Origin: Ampullaceana balthica
Lineage: Eukaryota > Mollusca > Gastropoda > Lymnaeidae
Assembly: GCA_944989445.1 (NCBI GenBank)
Contig: CALYLW010000499.1
Location: 791,838 to 855,837 of the forward strand
DNA length: 64,000 nucleotides
Reading direction: 5' to 3'
Shown here: piece by piece, positions 46,946-56,310 of the stretch
How positions within the stretch are numbered: position 1 is the stretch's first letter
Layout: each line of letters starts with the position of its first letter
Notes under the pieces: generated by a model
The model's input: only the letters and a program-made list of their open reading frames with translations
Told to the model about the DNA's origin: nothing
Databases searched by the model: none
Position numbers and translations under genes: made by a program

Positions 46946-48384
46946 AACCCATGTCCAGAACATACCGAAGGAGTTAAAGTAGTCAAAGCGAAATGATACC
47001 CCGAACTAAAGGTCAGCTTTTACCGTTATGATAACATGAACACACGATTATAAAATGATGAATTACTAACTTTTTAGGCATTCTATTGGAGTGTTAAGTT
47101 TTTTCCGATAAGATAAAATCTCTACTCAAGAAGGAAATATATTTTATTTACAATAAAATACAATAATAAAAGACATCATAATACCATGTCTGATAGCATA
47201 GTCACTTTTTATTCAAGGCTACACTGTATAAAACTATAAATGGAGTTATTATTTTTAAATGTTATTCTTTTAGAGTTGATGCATTCAAAAGATTTTTTTA
47301 TAAACATATTGAAACAATGGCATGGAATAATACATTCTTAATAAAACAATACATCACTTTATTGTTAACCATCGGATACGAATTAATTATATAGAAAGAA
47401 ACATCAGATCGAATGATATATTTCTATTTTTTAAATGTCATTTTGAGGTAATGTTTCAAGAAATAAAGATAATTATTATAATATTCCAAATTATATGATT
47501 ATACAAAATCATAAAGAAATCATTATTTGTTTCTGCTAATATATAATGACCCAATAAGTCGAGCTACATAAAGCAATAGTCATCTGTCATCTAATTCTAA
47601 TGACATCAATAGTGCCATAATTTAATTTAAACAAATTTTAGTTTATTTGACCTCCTTTCCCATCAATAAATATCAGTAAAATTCCCTGATTCGCCGAATA
47701 CACGTCAAATCATAACATTCCTACAGTGTTGCCGCTAATCTTATTATGTAAATAACTTTTACTATTTGTATGATTTGAATCGTTCAAAACATCATTTAAA
47801 ATACTAAGTCTTGTCATAACTATATTTGAAAATGTTCTAGTTAAGACAAAATACCTAAAACTAGTTATGTGTTTGATAAAATATTTTTTTTAAAAATAAG
47901 CTTTATTTCCAAATACGTGTCATGATCATGTCCAGTTATGGATCAGTTAAGAAATAAAAATCTCTAAACCAAGTAAAACAATGTCTGGACATGAACAAGG
48001 TAAACATAATACTTAACAATTGTAACTATATCTTGTACATAAATAGTTTAGATCCACCACTATACACAAGTTATCATTATTGTCAGACAGAATCTCTTTA
48101 AATGAGAAGACAACACATGAACTTATTTTTAATAGTCATACACCACATGAAATATATCCAGGTCGTTGATAAAAAGTTAGTCGGACTTTTAGCCAAAAAA
48201 AATGTTTGCATTCGTGTCCTTATATTTTGCGTTACTTCTTATGAACAAATATGTTATATGATGTCTACAATCCCCACTCTTATTTTTTATTAACTCAGTA
48301 GTTGTAAAAGTTCTACACTTTTATTATTTTTGTAATTGAATTTTTTCTAAAATAGCAAATAAAAGAACCCGTAATAAATATAAT

Positions 48385-48712
48385 TAAAAAAAAGATTTTT
48401 AAAAACCACGTTTTTATAAGCAGACTAAAACGAAGAAAATAAGTTAAAACTTATTATTTAAAGTACTTTCATTTAATATGACTAAAAACGTGGGGCGGGC
48501 GCTTATGAGGTTTAACATATGCGGTTCACTCATTCTCTCACTTACAGATCTCTCTTTTGCCTTCTAAATTAGAACTCTTTAATTTATATACCAAACACCC
48601 GCCCCACAATTTAATCATATTAAATCGAAGTACTTGAACTAATAAGTTTTAACTTATGTTCTTCTTTTTAGTCCGCTTATAAAAACGTGGTTTTTTTTAA
48701 TCTTTTTTTACT
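48385..48712. mobile_element. Long-hairpin (foldback) element
   Basis: The left arm (about 48385-48490) and right arm (about 48600-48712) are inverted copies at roughly 90% identity over about 105 bp, for example ccacgtttttataagcagac and the complement of gtccgcttataaaaacgtgg. A loop of about 100 bp contains cggttcactcattctctcac. A further degraded copy of the right arm continues to about 48860 (agtccacttatagcaacctg). There is no coding capacity. It is absent from SD1 copy 1. Confidence 0.8.
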
Positions 48713-48899
48713 TCTATTTATTTTATTCTTTTTAGTCCACTTATAGCAACCTGGTTTTTCTAAATATTTTTTTACCTCTATTTTTTTTACCGAACACCTC
48801 ACAAGCGCCCGCCAAACGTTTTAAAAGCATTTTGATGTGGTCACGGGGTGAACTCACGGATGTCAACAAAAGCAGGCGGTACAGATGCTTATATATAGA

Positions 48900-49110
48900 C
48901 TATAGATATAATAAAATTTTCAATAATTTAATAACAGTAAATTCGATCGATCTGAAATTTTGACACAATGCATTGTCATCCAAGATCTATTTGTGGTAAA
49001 ATTTTCAGATCTCTAGGACCATCAAAAATGGTTCAATTTTACGTTGGCAGATTTGAAAAATCTTTGACAAATCAACAAACCAACAAACAGGAACGAAAGC
49101 GAGTTAATAA
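48900..49110 (-). repeat. R2-like fragment, diverged
   Basis: The order caataatttaataacagtaa, cgatcgatctgaaattttga, a caaacaaacaggaacg tail and gcgagttaata follows the left half of R2 in reverse, with much substitution. It may be a related family rather than R2 itself. Confidence 0.45.
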
Positions 49111-50115
49111 AAACGTGGTAAAAAAAACAATTTTTTGACTATAAATCCTTTATGTACGAGCCAGCCATAACTAAAAGAATGTTCATTATAATACGCAGAG
49201 CAAGACCATCCAGAAATACAAAATTGTAGTTGTGTCGTAAAACGTGCTTAATATAATGAGCACCCATCAAAATAATATAATAGCCCAAGTCACAGGTTGT
49301 ATGTGTAACACTATGACGTCATTTTTGAGCTTATATGTTAATACAAAGCGTGCATCGGAAAGCGCGCAAAAAGGTGTGCAAAGTAATTATAAATTAAAGA
49401 CCTGCTGTAAAAAAATTATATATTACGTCATTGTTTTAGCTTATATTTTAATTTTGGAAAAGGGAACGACGTAAAAATAGGATTTGAGGATTTATAATTA
49501 TAAAATACTTTGTGTACATTTCAGGCAGTTTAATATTTCGTATTTATTAAACAAAAGATAAGGTACTTGGGCTTTTGACAAAAAAAGTACGCGCCCTACA
49601 GCTGTAGTGAGCGCCGTACGAGCCCTACAACCCCTATTATAAAACACTTTGTGTACATTTCAGTAAGATTAATATTAAGTATTTATCAAACAAGGATAAG
49701 TTAGTTGTGCTTTTGAAAAAAAGTGGTTGCCATAGGCGCCCTTTAAAAGGGTGGCCGCCGTAGGCGCCACGGCGCTTCAGCGCAACCTAGTATGTTTATA
49801 AAAAGTGTTGTCAATAAAATACGTACCTTATTGCGCGACAGGAAAGGTATGTTCAATATAATACGCACCACGACAATCTATCTAAAAATTAAACTTGATA
49901 CACGGAGATAAATAAAAAAATCTAAAATTCAATAATTTAATGACAGTACATGCGATCAATCTGAAATTTTGATACATCGTTTTTATGATCGGCACGAGTC
50001 TGCCTGCAAAATGTGCCTTGCTATCTTACGAGGAAGTGGGTTAAAAATCGATCCAAAGTTTTTTTCGACAGCAATCAACCAGACGCAACGAGTTCATATA
50101 AAGGATTTTTAAAAT
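49111..50115 (-). repeat. Dispersed repeat R2, copy 4, split by a Helitron-like element
   Basis: The right-end portion (actataaatcctttatgtac, taatacgcagagcaagacca, aatataatgagcaccc) occupies 49111-49272, and the remainder (tatgtttataaaaagtgttg, ttattgcgcgacagg, cgagttcatataaaggattt) occupies 49791-50115. The two halves join seamlessly when compared with copies 2 and 5. Confidence 0.8.
49273..49790 (+). mobile_element. Helitron-like element nested in R2 copy 4
   Basis: Uninterrupted R2 reads gatcaggaatatgtttat. Here the host reads catcaaaa, then the element, then tatgtttat, so insertion is between A and T with no visible duplication. The 3' end is GGCGCttcaGCGC-aac-CTAG, a hairpin followed by CTRR. 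The interior shares with 8018-8532 the two 150-bp modules with gcgccgta-type motifs and the start tataatagcccaagtcac. Confidence 0.85.
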
Positions 50116-50364
50116 TGGACATAGCTTATATAATGATAATATCATAATTTGACATTTTAAGAAATGTTTGTGTTAGATGGTGTGCAGTGTCATAAGGTGT
50201 CGAAAATCTTAATGTTTTACTAATTATAAAATGACAAATAAATATAAAATCATGTGATCAAAAAAAACAAATACAAGGTAAATTAAGTGAATCTTATTTC
50301 TCTTCGTATGTTCCTTGTTGTATCTAAAACAAATGAGATCTTAAAATATCATAAAATATGGAAT

Positions 50365-50432
50365 TAACGTTGTTTGTTAGTATGTGTGTGTGAGTGTGTG
50401 TCTGTGTGTGTGTATGTGTGTGTGTTGTTTGT
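50365..50432. repeat. GT microsatellite
   Basis: Interrupted (GT)n. Confidence 0.95.
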
Positions 50433-50477
50433 CCGTTATGATCGCCAAGGACCATTCTCATCATATAAGTCATGCGT

Positions 50478-50670
50478 TTTGTGAGTCTTGTGTTACTTTA
50501 TTGACCTATTAACCCTATTCTTGACGTAATGTGCGTCGACATGGCGGACAAGAGATGGTTGTGATGATAACAGGAGCCTTGTGTTACTTTGGTTACCTGT
50601 TAGCCCTATTATTGACGTAATGTGTGTCGGCATGTAGGACAAGATATGGCTGGAATGATATCAGGCGGCT
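50478..50670. repeat. Tandem duplication of about 91 bp
   Basis: Two units beginning cttgtgttactttattgacc and cttgtgttactttggttacc, each with cgacatggcggacaaga-type sequence. The GC-richer sequence continues to about 50840 without an identifiable frame. Confidence 0.8.
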
Positions 50671-50846
50671 TTAGAGCAAGATCCATGGTGCCTCCCAGTC
50701 AGTGCGGTCTTAATGATATCTTTGTAACACCTACGTGAATCTCCCCGTGCTCTCTGCCCATCAGCGAGCTTATCTTATGGGAGCCGATTGTCTAGCATCT
50801 GCAAGCCGTGCACCATCGAGAGAAGTTGGCACATCATTAGGCTTGT

Positions 50847-51095
50847 TTAAATACTGGGTAGTCCTGCATCGACAAGTACTTCAGTGTTTGTAATGTTTAA
50901 ATACTGGGTACTCCTGCCCTGACAAGTACTTCAGTGCTTGTAATGTTTAAATACTGGGTACTCCTGCCCTGACAAGTACTTCAGTGCTTGTAATGTTTAA
51001 ATACTGGGTAGTCGTTTCCTGAGAATTACTTAAGTGTTTGTAAATTCAAATATACGTAGTCCTGCCCTGTCAAATACTTCTGTGTTTGTAAGTTT
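50847..51095. repeat. 50-bp minisatellite, about 5 units
   Basis: Tandem copies of tttaaatactgggtactcct, gccctgacaagtacttcagt, gcttgtaatg; the last two are diverged. Confidence 0.92.
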
Positions 51096-51104
51096 TCCCT
51101 GTCA

Positions 51105-51455
51105 TTTTATGTTGACAATTTTCTTCAGTCTTTTGTTGTGAAAGTAATTCAGCAACCTCACATTGCGTTTGTACACGGTTTATGTTTCACATGAGTATAA
51201 GAAAGTAGTGAGCACTACAGATCTGGATACAGATCTTGGGTTGGGTTCTAATTAACGTTTGGTTCCAGATACATTCTGCCAAATTTGTGCTCTGGGTTTT
51301 GGAGATACGCACGTCCACCTCACAATGTCGGCACTATGAGACAATGTGATACAAATGTAAGAAAAGCGACTCACTGCGTTGATTTTGTTGCCACTGATGA
51401 TTATTTTTTGCTTAGTGTATGATTTGCCTGGTGCCGGCTGGTACGTTACTTTTGT
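51105..51455 (-). pseudogene. LINE reverse transcriptase C-terminal fragment
   Basis: The minus-strand frame below about 51455 reads KTKVTYQPAPGKSYTKQKII, then NKINAVSRFSYICITLSHSA. After a break come a short stretch with FLYSCET and TVYKRNVRLLNYFHNKRLKK. This follows the region after the YADD palm in a common animal LINE type (family forms YQPAPGKPYxEPxITV, FTYLGSTLS, LLYxCETWTVYxRHxxxLNxFH). Several stops and an internal deletion of about 30 codons are evident. The open frame above 51455 is unrelated flank. Confidence 0.75.
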
Positions 51456-52248
51456 CTTATGTATTCTGTTAGTTTGTCTATATGTCACAAGCGTCCTGTT
51501 ATTTAAATCTAGATCGCTTGCTCCCAGATTCATAAATTCCTTAACACAAGAAATAAGTGGGACACTGCTAACAGAAACAAGATTTAATGGCCGAACCCTT
51601 TTTAACTACACGCTATATACTCAAAAATCTCCTTCTTTCCATACACCTTTTTCTGACGTCAACAAAAAAACTCTCTTTCGCACCGACTAAATAATGACAC
51701 TAATACAGCCACCAAACACACCACCGTGCGCAGCTCACAAGTTAAGGGGGGAAATTGGTCATTCGTTACACCATAATTTGAACAAGAACTCGATAATGTA
51801 TCTACTCTACGTTTCAGGTGTGTTTATATGACAAAACTGAGTTAGATGTACACAAGGAGCGTCTGTCACGTAGAATATAGTTAAAGTAGGTCCAGGAGGG
51901 TGTCACACTTGATCTTTGTTTATATTGGCTTAATAAAAGTAGCACATGTTTTAATCGTCTGAAACGTGGTATAATATATATAAGGAAGAATTGGGAATTA
52001 ATATTATGATATTTCTGAGAAAAAAAACTGCACTTGTATATACCACTATTAGCATTTATTAACCTATCGTTATTAATTTGGTAATTTCACCAGTATGTTT
52101 TAATATATCAAGACCACGTATGCTATCATTTTTTTTTACTCCAGCGTATTCGAATGTCATTTTTGTTATTGTTCTTAGAAAACACCATCATTAAATATTA
52201 GAAACTTCAGATGGATACATTGTAGCGCTATTGAAAAAATAAAATAAA
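51456..52248. other. AT-rich sequence without recognised features
   Basis: A chance open frame at 51379-51690 is antisense to the LINE fragment at its left end. No gene or repeat is recognised. Confidence 0.5.
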
Positions 52249-52450
52249 TATATAAAACTATATAATTTGCAATTGTCACGCAAGTCAGTCAGTCTGTCCT
52301 GACGCTACTAATTATAGAAGGCAGGGAAAACCAAATTACTGCACCAAAGCATCAAAAGATGTGCAAATTAAATATGCGCTGTGAAAAAATATTATATGAA
52401 GTCATTGTTTTCACTCATATTTTAATTTTGGAACAGGGATCAATGTAAAA
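52249..52450 (+). mobile_element. 3'-truncated Helitron-like element
   Basis: It matches the first 200 bp of the element at 9821-10256 (actatataatttgcaattgt, cacgcaagtcagtcagtctg, gcatcaaaagatgtgcaaat) and stops at caatgtaaaaa where R2 copy 5 begins. The GGCGCC modules and 3' end are missing. Confidence 0.75.
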
Positions 52451-52935
52451 AAAAACCCGTAAAAAAACAAGTTTTTGACTATAAATCATTTACGTATGAG
52501 ACGTAACTAAAAGAATGTTCATTATAACACGCAGCGCAAGACCATCCAAAAATACAAAATTGCAGTTGTGTCGTTAAAACGTGTTTAATATAATGCGCAC
52601 CGATCAGGAATATGTTTATAAAAAGAGCTGTCAATAAAATACGCACCTTATTGCGCGACAGAAAGGTTGTTCAATATAATACGCACCGCGACGCTCTATC
52701 TCAAAAAATAGCATGACACATAGGAATAAATAAAATAATCTAAAAAATCAATAATTTAATTACGGTACATGTGATCGATCTGAAATTTTGATACGTTGTT
52801 TTTATTTTCGGTACAAAACTGCCTGCAAAATTTCAACTCGCTGGCTTACGAGCAAGTGGGTTAAAAATAGATCAAAAGTTTTGGCGACAAGGTCGGTCGG
52901 CCGCAGACACCACGAGTTAATATAAAGGATTTAAT
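52451..52935 (-). repeat. Dispersed repeat R2, copy 5 (full length)
   Basis: aaaacccgtaaaaaaacaag at the left, four spaced acgcagcg/aatgcgcacc/aatacgcacc motifs, and caccacgagttaatataaag at the right. It shares the ggtcggtcggccgcag segment type with copy 1. Confidence 0.8.
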
Positions 52936-52936
52936 A

Positions 52937-53108
52937 AGAAAAACCCGTAAAAGACCAAGTTTTTGACTATAAATCCTTTATGTACGAGAAGTAATTAAAA
53001 GAATGTTCATTATAATACGCAGCGCCAGACCATCCAGAAATACAAAATTGCAGTTGTGTCGTAAAACATGTTTAATATAATTCGCACCGATCAGGAATAT
53101 GTTTATAA
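52937..53108 (-). repeat. Dispersed repeat R2, copy 6 (truncated)
   Basis: Directly follows copy 5 head to tail: aaaacccgtaaaagaccaag, actataaatcctttatgtac, then as far as ggaatatgtttataaaa, where similarity stops at 53108. Confidence 0.8.
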
Positions 53109-53948
53109 AACTACACTAAATTTCATTTTCTAAAGTATTAACATTTTAACATGTTTACTGTTTTTATATGATGTATATGGACTTAAATAAACGTCTTAAG
53201 GGGTAAAATTTAAATAATTTCCAAAAAATTCACTCCAGCTGAGCAAAAAGGGGGGTCCACGATGAAAAATCATGGTTCAAAAGCAAGCATTTTATATAAA
53301 AGTTACAAAAGGTACTGGCCTGACCTTTTGTTTTCAACTTGCCATAAGAGTATTAAACAGGATAACAAGGAGACTTGAGCTAAAAAGAAAGAAACTTTTT
53401 TTTTGCAAATTATTTTTGCGACCTACTTTTTTTCTCCTCAGCCGTTTAGCATTTTCATTGAAATATCAACTTTGATAAAAAAAAATGTCCCCCCTCCTGA
53501 TCATTTTGAATCAAAATGGCTTTGTTACCTTGTTTTAAGACCATATTTAAACAAGTATACAAAATCTTAAAGCATTTGAACAAAGATTTTTTGAGAAAAA
53601 TGAAAACTAAAATGCAGTATCCATTAAAAATGTTTATTTTGAGAAAAATGAAAATTAAACTTTCATTTGAAGAAACTAAAATTTTTTGCATAATATATAC
53701 AAGAATACTTAATCTTATTCAATACAAAAACCAATTGGCTTATAAATAATCATAAAATTCAAATCAAATAATAAAAAATTAAATAATTGGAGCAAGTTTA
53801 CAACCACCCCCAACCCTCAAAATCGCTTTAAAATTATTTTGTTGTTAATTGAAACCATAAATTTAGCAATGACAATGCAATATTTTTAAACATTAAATAG
53901 CATACTAAATCAACAGTTAAAATATCAAAAAATATTAGAGACAATAAT
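53109..53948. other. AT-rich sequence beyond R2; open frames unsupported
   Basis: It begins ctacactaaatttca, faintly resembling a Helitron 5' end. Overlapping frames of 65-80 codons exist on both strands at 53272-53749 but are low in complexity (Lys/Phe/Leu-rich), and I see no domain. Confidence 0.4.
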
Positions 53949-54606
53949 AAAAAATCAGCACCTCCAGGCAAATATTGAGGTCTTCTGTACTCTAACTCAA
54001 CTCTCTGAATTTCTTTTTTCCGCTGCTTTTCTTCATATTTGTATAGGGTTGTAAATGAAGTTGTTTTTTCTAATATTACTTAAGTATGTTGGCTGTGTGT
54101 TTTCTGATGCATTACTGGCACATTCATAAGTTCAGAAAATAATTTCAGACCTGCATAGCTCATACCAATTTCCAAAGATGCAGTTACAGCTTGTCTGTTC
54201 AGTGTGTGAATTTGGTTAAATTTTGTATAGGTAAAAGTCTCTTCTCTTACCTCTTGGTATGTTGTGCAAAAAACCCTGCAAGCAACAATATACCCTGCAA
54301 ACCAATAAATAATGTCTGCAATGTATCATTTGAGACATAGGTGGTGGGCAACGATGAGTGGTTTGGACTGTAGTCGTTAGTGACGTTAGCAAAGAAACGA
54401 AGCTTTCGTTTTGATGCAGATGATGTCTGTTGACGGTGGGGGGTGGCCTGGTTATCTTTTACCAGTATAGTGGTTGTGACAAAGGATTGGATAAGAGGTC
54501 ACATTTCTTCAGCATTGCTGCTCTTGCTAAAGCTATCCGTTGCTTTCTCGTCATCTTTGACCGTGAGGCAGTGTTCGTAGTAAACTCCTTAGCGGCAGGC
54601 ATGACA
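53949..54606 (-). pseudogene. Decayed Mutator-like transposase-type gene, second exon
   Basis: The minus frame starts with ATG at 54602, just after a good acceptor (ctttggtttag at 54607): MPAAKEFTTNTASRSKMTRK, QRIALARAAMLKK. A one-base shift near 54475 moves to a frame with SSASKRKLRFFANVTNDYSP and TYVSNDTLQTLFIGLQ. Another near 54292 moves to EVREETFTYTKFNQIHTLNR, QAVTASLEIGMSYAGLKLF and SELMNVPVMHQKTHSQHT, then a stop at 54080-54082, and on to KYEEKQRKKEIQRVELEYR and RPQYLPGGADF. The NRQAVTASLEIGMSYAGLKL and MNVPVMHQKT blocks resemble the Mutator-like transposase domain of many animal proteins. That assignment is from memory of the pattern and is moderate at best. Two shifts and one stop argue for a pseudogene unless sequence errors explain them. 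Confidence 0.5.
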
Positions 54607-55298
54607 CTAAACCAAAGTGATAGATAAATAATTCTTAAAAATGTTAATAAAAGAATGCAAAACAATATCCAAGTAACCAACATGTAAACCAAAAAAAAAT
54701 TCATTTATTTGATAAATTATAAATTATTGATGGAATATATGAATATGAAATTAACCAACATTGAATAATTAGAACCTACTGATACCAAGACCAAGAATAA
54801 TAAAAATAAAGATATTCAACATTTACAGTACAGGGTAGCCTTAAAATTGTGATAAGGCTTTTGACTTAGTTCATTAGTCTGACTAGTAAAAGTATATGTA
54901 TTTATCACTGTCAGATAATCACCTGAGCCTGATCTGTGAACTATGACTATACTATTACTATACTGTCTATACTATACTATGATTAGGCTTACAATTACAA
55001 AGCCTACACTATAATAATTCGTGGCTCCTAATTTGTTAAACTATAAAATACTTATAATTATAATTAAATTAAGTTTGATTTTAAATATAACGTGTACAAT
55101 CAATGTAGTAGTACTGCGTTTTCGCTTTGTTTTACTGACTCGATAAAGTAAACAGTAAACTGAAACTGAATGTGACTGTAACTGTAACGCCACGCGCTAA
55201 ACTTAGCCACTTTGTCGATGTTTTGCTTATTTGAGTACTAATGGAGTAAATATGTTAGCAAAAGCTATTATAACGAATTGTATACAAAATAAACTTAC
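54607..55298 (-). other. Predicted intron (692 bp) of the minus-strand gene
   Basis: The donor AAAG|GTAAGT at 55299/55298 matches the consensus fully over GTAAGT. The acceptor ends ctttggtttAG at 54607, five bases upstream of the ATG. The interior is AT-rich and has no coding frame. Retained splice sites argue against a processed (intronless) copy. Confidence 0.5.
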
Positions 55299-55390
55299 CT
55301 TTAATAATGAAATCAATCGGATAATCAACAATTGGTAAGGCAATATATGAAACTGTCGAAAATTAGGTAAGGCGTTCTTTCTCTTTGTTT
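55299..55390 (-). other. Predicted untranslated first exon
   Basis: The sequence between the promoter-like block and the GTAAGT donor on the minus strand. There is no ATG-led frame of note. The transcription start is not determined, so the 5' limit is arbitrary. Confidence 0.35.
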
Positions 55391-55500
55391 ACGCGTAGTG
55401 AAGGGAAAATGGCGGACGCCAACCAATCAAAACGCGGAAAATAGCTCGGATTTACCATTCAGCCAATCATCTTTATTTGTGTACACGTCATACACACTGG
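55391..55500 (-). promoter_or_regulatory. TATA-less promoter-like block with CCAAT and YY1-type motifs
   Basis: A GC-richer island in AT-rich surroundings with two CCAAT boxes (55423-55427 and 55463-55467, both in plus orientation, i.e. ATTGG on the minus strand) and aaaatggcggacg at 55407-55419, the YY1 motif (CCGCCATTTT on the minus strand) common just downstream of TATA-less start sites. Cgcg dinucleotides occur at 55391-55435. It lies correctly placed for the predicted minus-strand exon. Bidirectional activity is possible. Confidence 0.45.
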
Positions 55501-55559
55501 GTTTACTAAAATAGTTATTTTTAGAAAAGCGTGTCATCGGAATGGCATTCTCAGCGTAA

Positions 55560-55965
55560 TGTTTAGCTTTCTAACGATACCAAACATGATAGAATCGAGC
55601 CAAGGGTTTCCGTACAAACGAGTGTTGAAAATTAGCTATTTTCTGATAAAATGTAAACAAAACGTAGACCCCCACCCTCTTCAAACCACATTTATACCGT
55701 TAAAATTGTTTTTAATATTAATTTTAATTTTAAAATATGATAATAGAGATATTAATCTAACAGAAAATAAAATTTTTGAACTTTCGATATTTTTTCAAAA
55801 TATCGACTTTTTTGTGACCAGTGCGAATATCTCGAAACCAACAATGAGTCGGCAGTTCCCCCGCACCCCCCCCCCAAACTGACGTTCACTCGCGTTGTTT
55901 TGATTTCTTCATGCTGTAGTTTGTGTCCGTTTTTTCTCCACTTTCTTTGCACTCCTATGAGCAAG
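55560..55965. other. Sequence between promoter-like block and Helitron end
   Basis: An open frame at 55559-55882 exists on the plus strand but is Phe/Ile/Leu-rich and shows no domain. A C-run is present at 55859-55876. No RNA gene is recognised. Confidence 0.4.
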
Positions 55966-55998
55966 TCCGCGGCGTATGCTACGCCACGGGGCGTCTAG
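55966..55998 (+). mobile_element. Helitron 3' terminus
   Basis: A hairpin GGCGTA-tgc-TACGCC, a nine-base spacer acggggcgt, then CTAG at 55995-55998 followed by T. This is a textbook Helitron 3' end and differs in sequence from the other Helitron-like ends in the window. The 5' end of this element is not located. The candidate near 53109 would make a 2.9-kb element containing the gene-like region. Confidence 0.65.
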
Positions 55999-56147
55999 TA
56001 TAATATATTTACTTTTAAGAACGACATTATACGATTCCTTTCATTGTAGTAGTTAAATAGATTTACTAGGGGAAAATGTTTCTTTGTTTTCTTTTTTGCC
56101 TTGGTGTAGTGATTGATATCTAGCGTAATATACAAGGGTACCAGTGC

Positions 56148-56310
56148 TGCCTATATTAAACATGTTTTACGACACAACTGCAATTTTGTATTTTTGGATG
56201 GTCTTGCGCTGCGTATTATAATGAACATTCTTTTAGTTACTTCTCGTACATAAAGGATTTATAGTTAAAAACTTGTTTGTTTACGTTTTTTTTATTTGGC
56301 TCACTAAGAT
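56148..56310 (+). repeat. Dispersed repeat R2, copy 7 (right end only)
   Basis: tatattaaacatgttttacg, gatggtcttgcgctgcgtat, acataaaggatttatag and the tttacgt end are present; the left two thirds are missing. Confidence 0.75.

Larger units (their letters stand above)
46165..50380. repeat. Segmental duplication SD1, copy 2
   Basis: The partner of 118-3670. It lacks the LINE and the short insertion present in copy 1. It contains its own 1.8-kb composite insert at 48345-50115 made of a long-hairpin element, R2 sequence and a Helitron-like element. Confidence 0.85.

Noticed and set aside
53272..53749. Overlapping 67-78 codon frames on both strands
   Set aside because: Lys/Phe-rich AT-driven composition, overlapping on opposite strands, no domain, no promoter or splice context.
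55559..55882. 107-codon plus-strand frame beside the promoter-like block
   Set aside because: Hydrophobic AT-driven composition with a C-run at its end; no recognisable domain.
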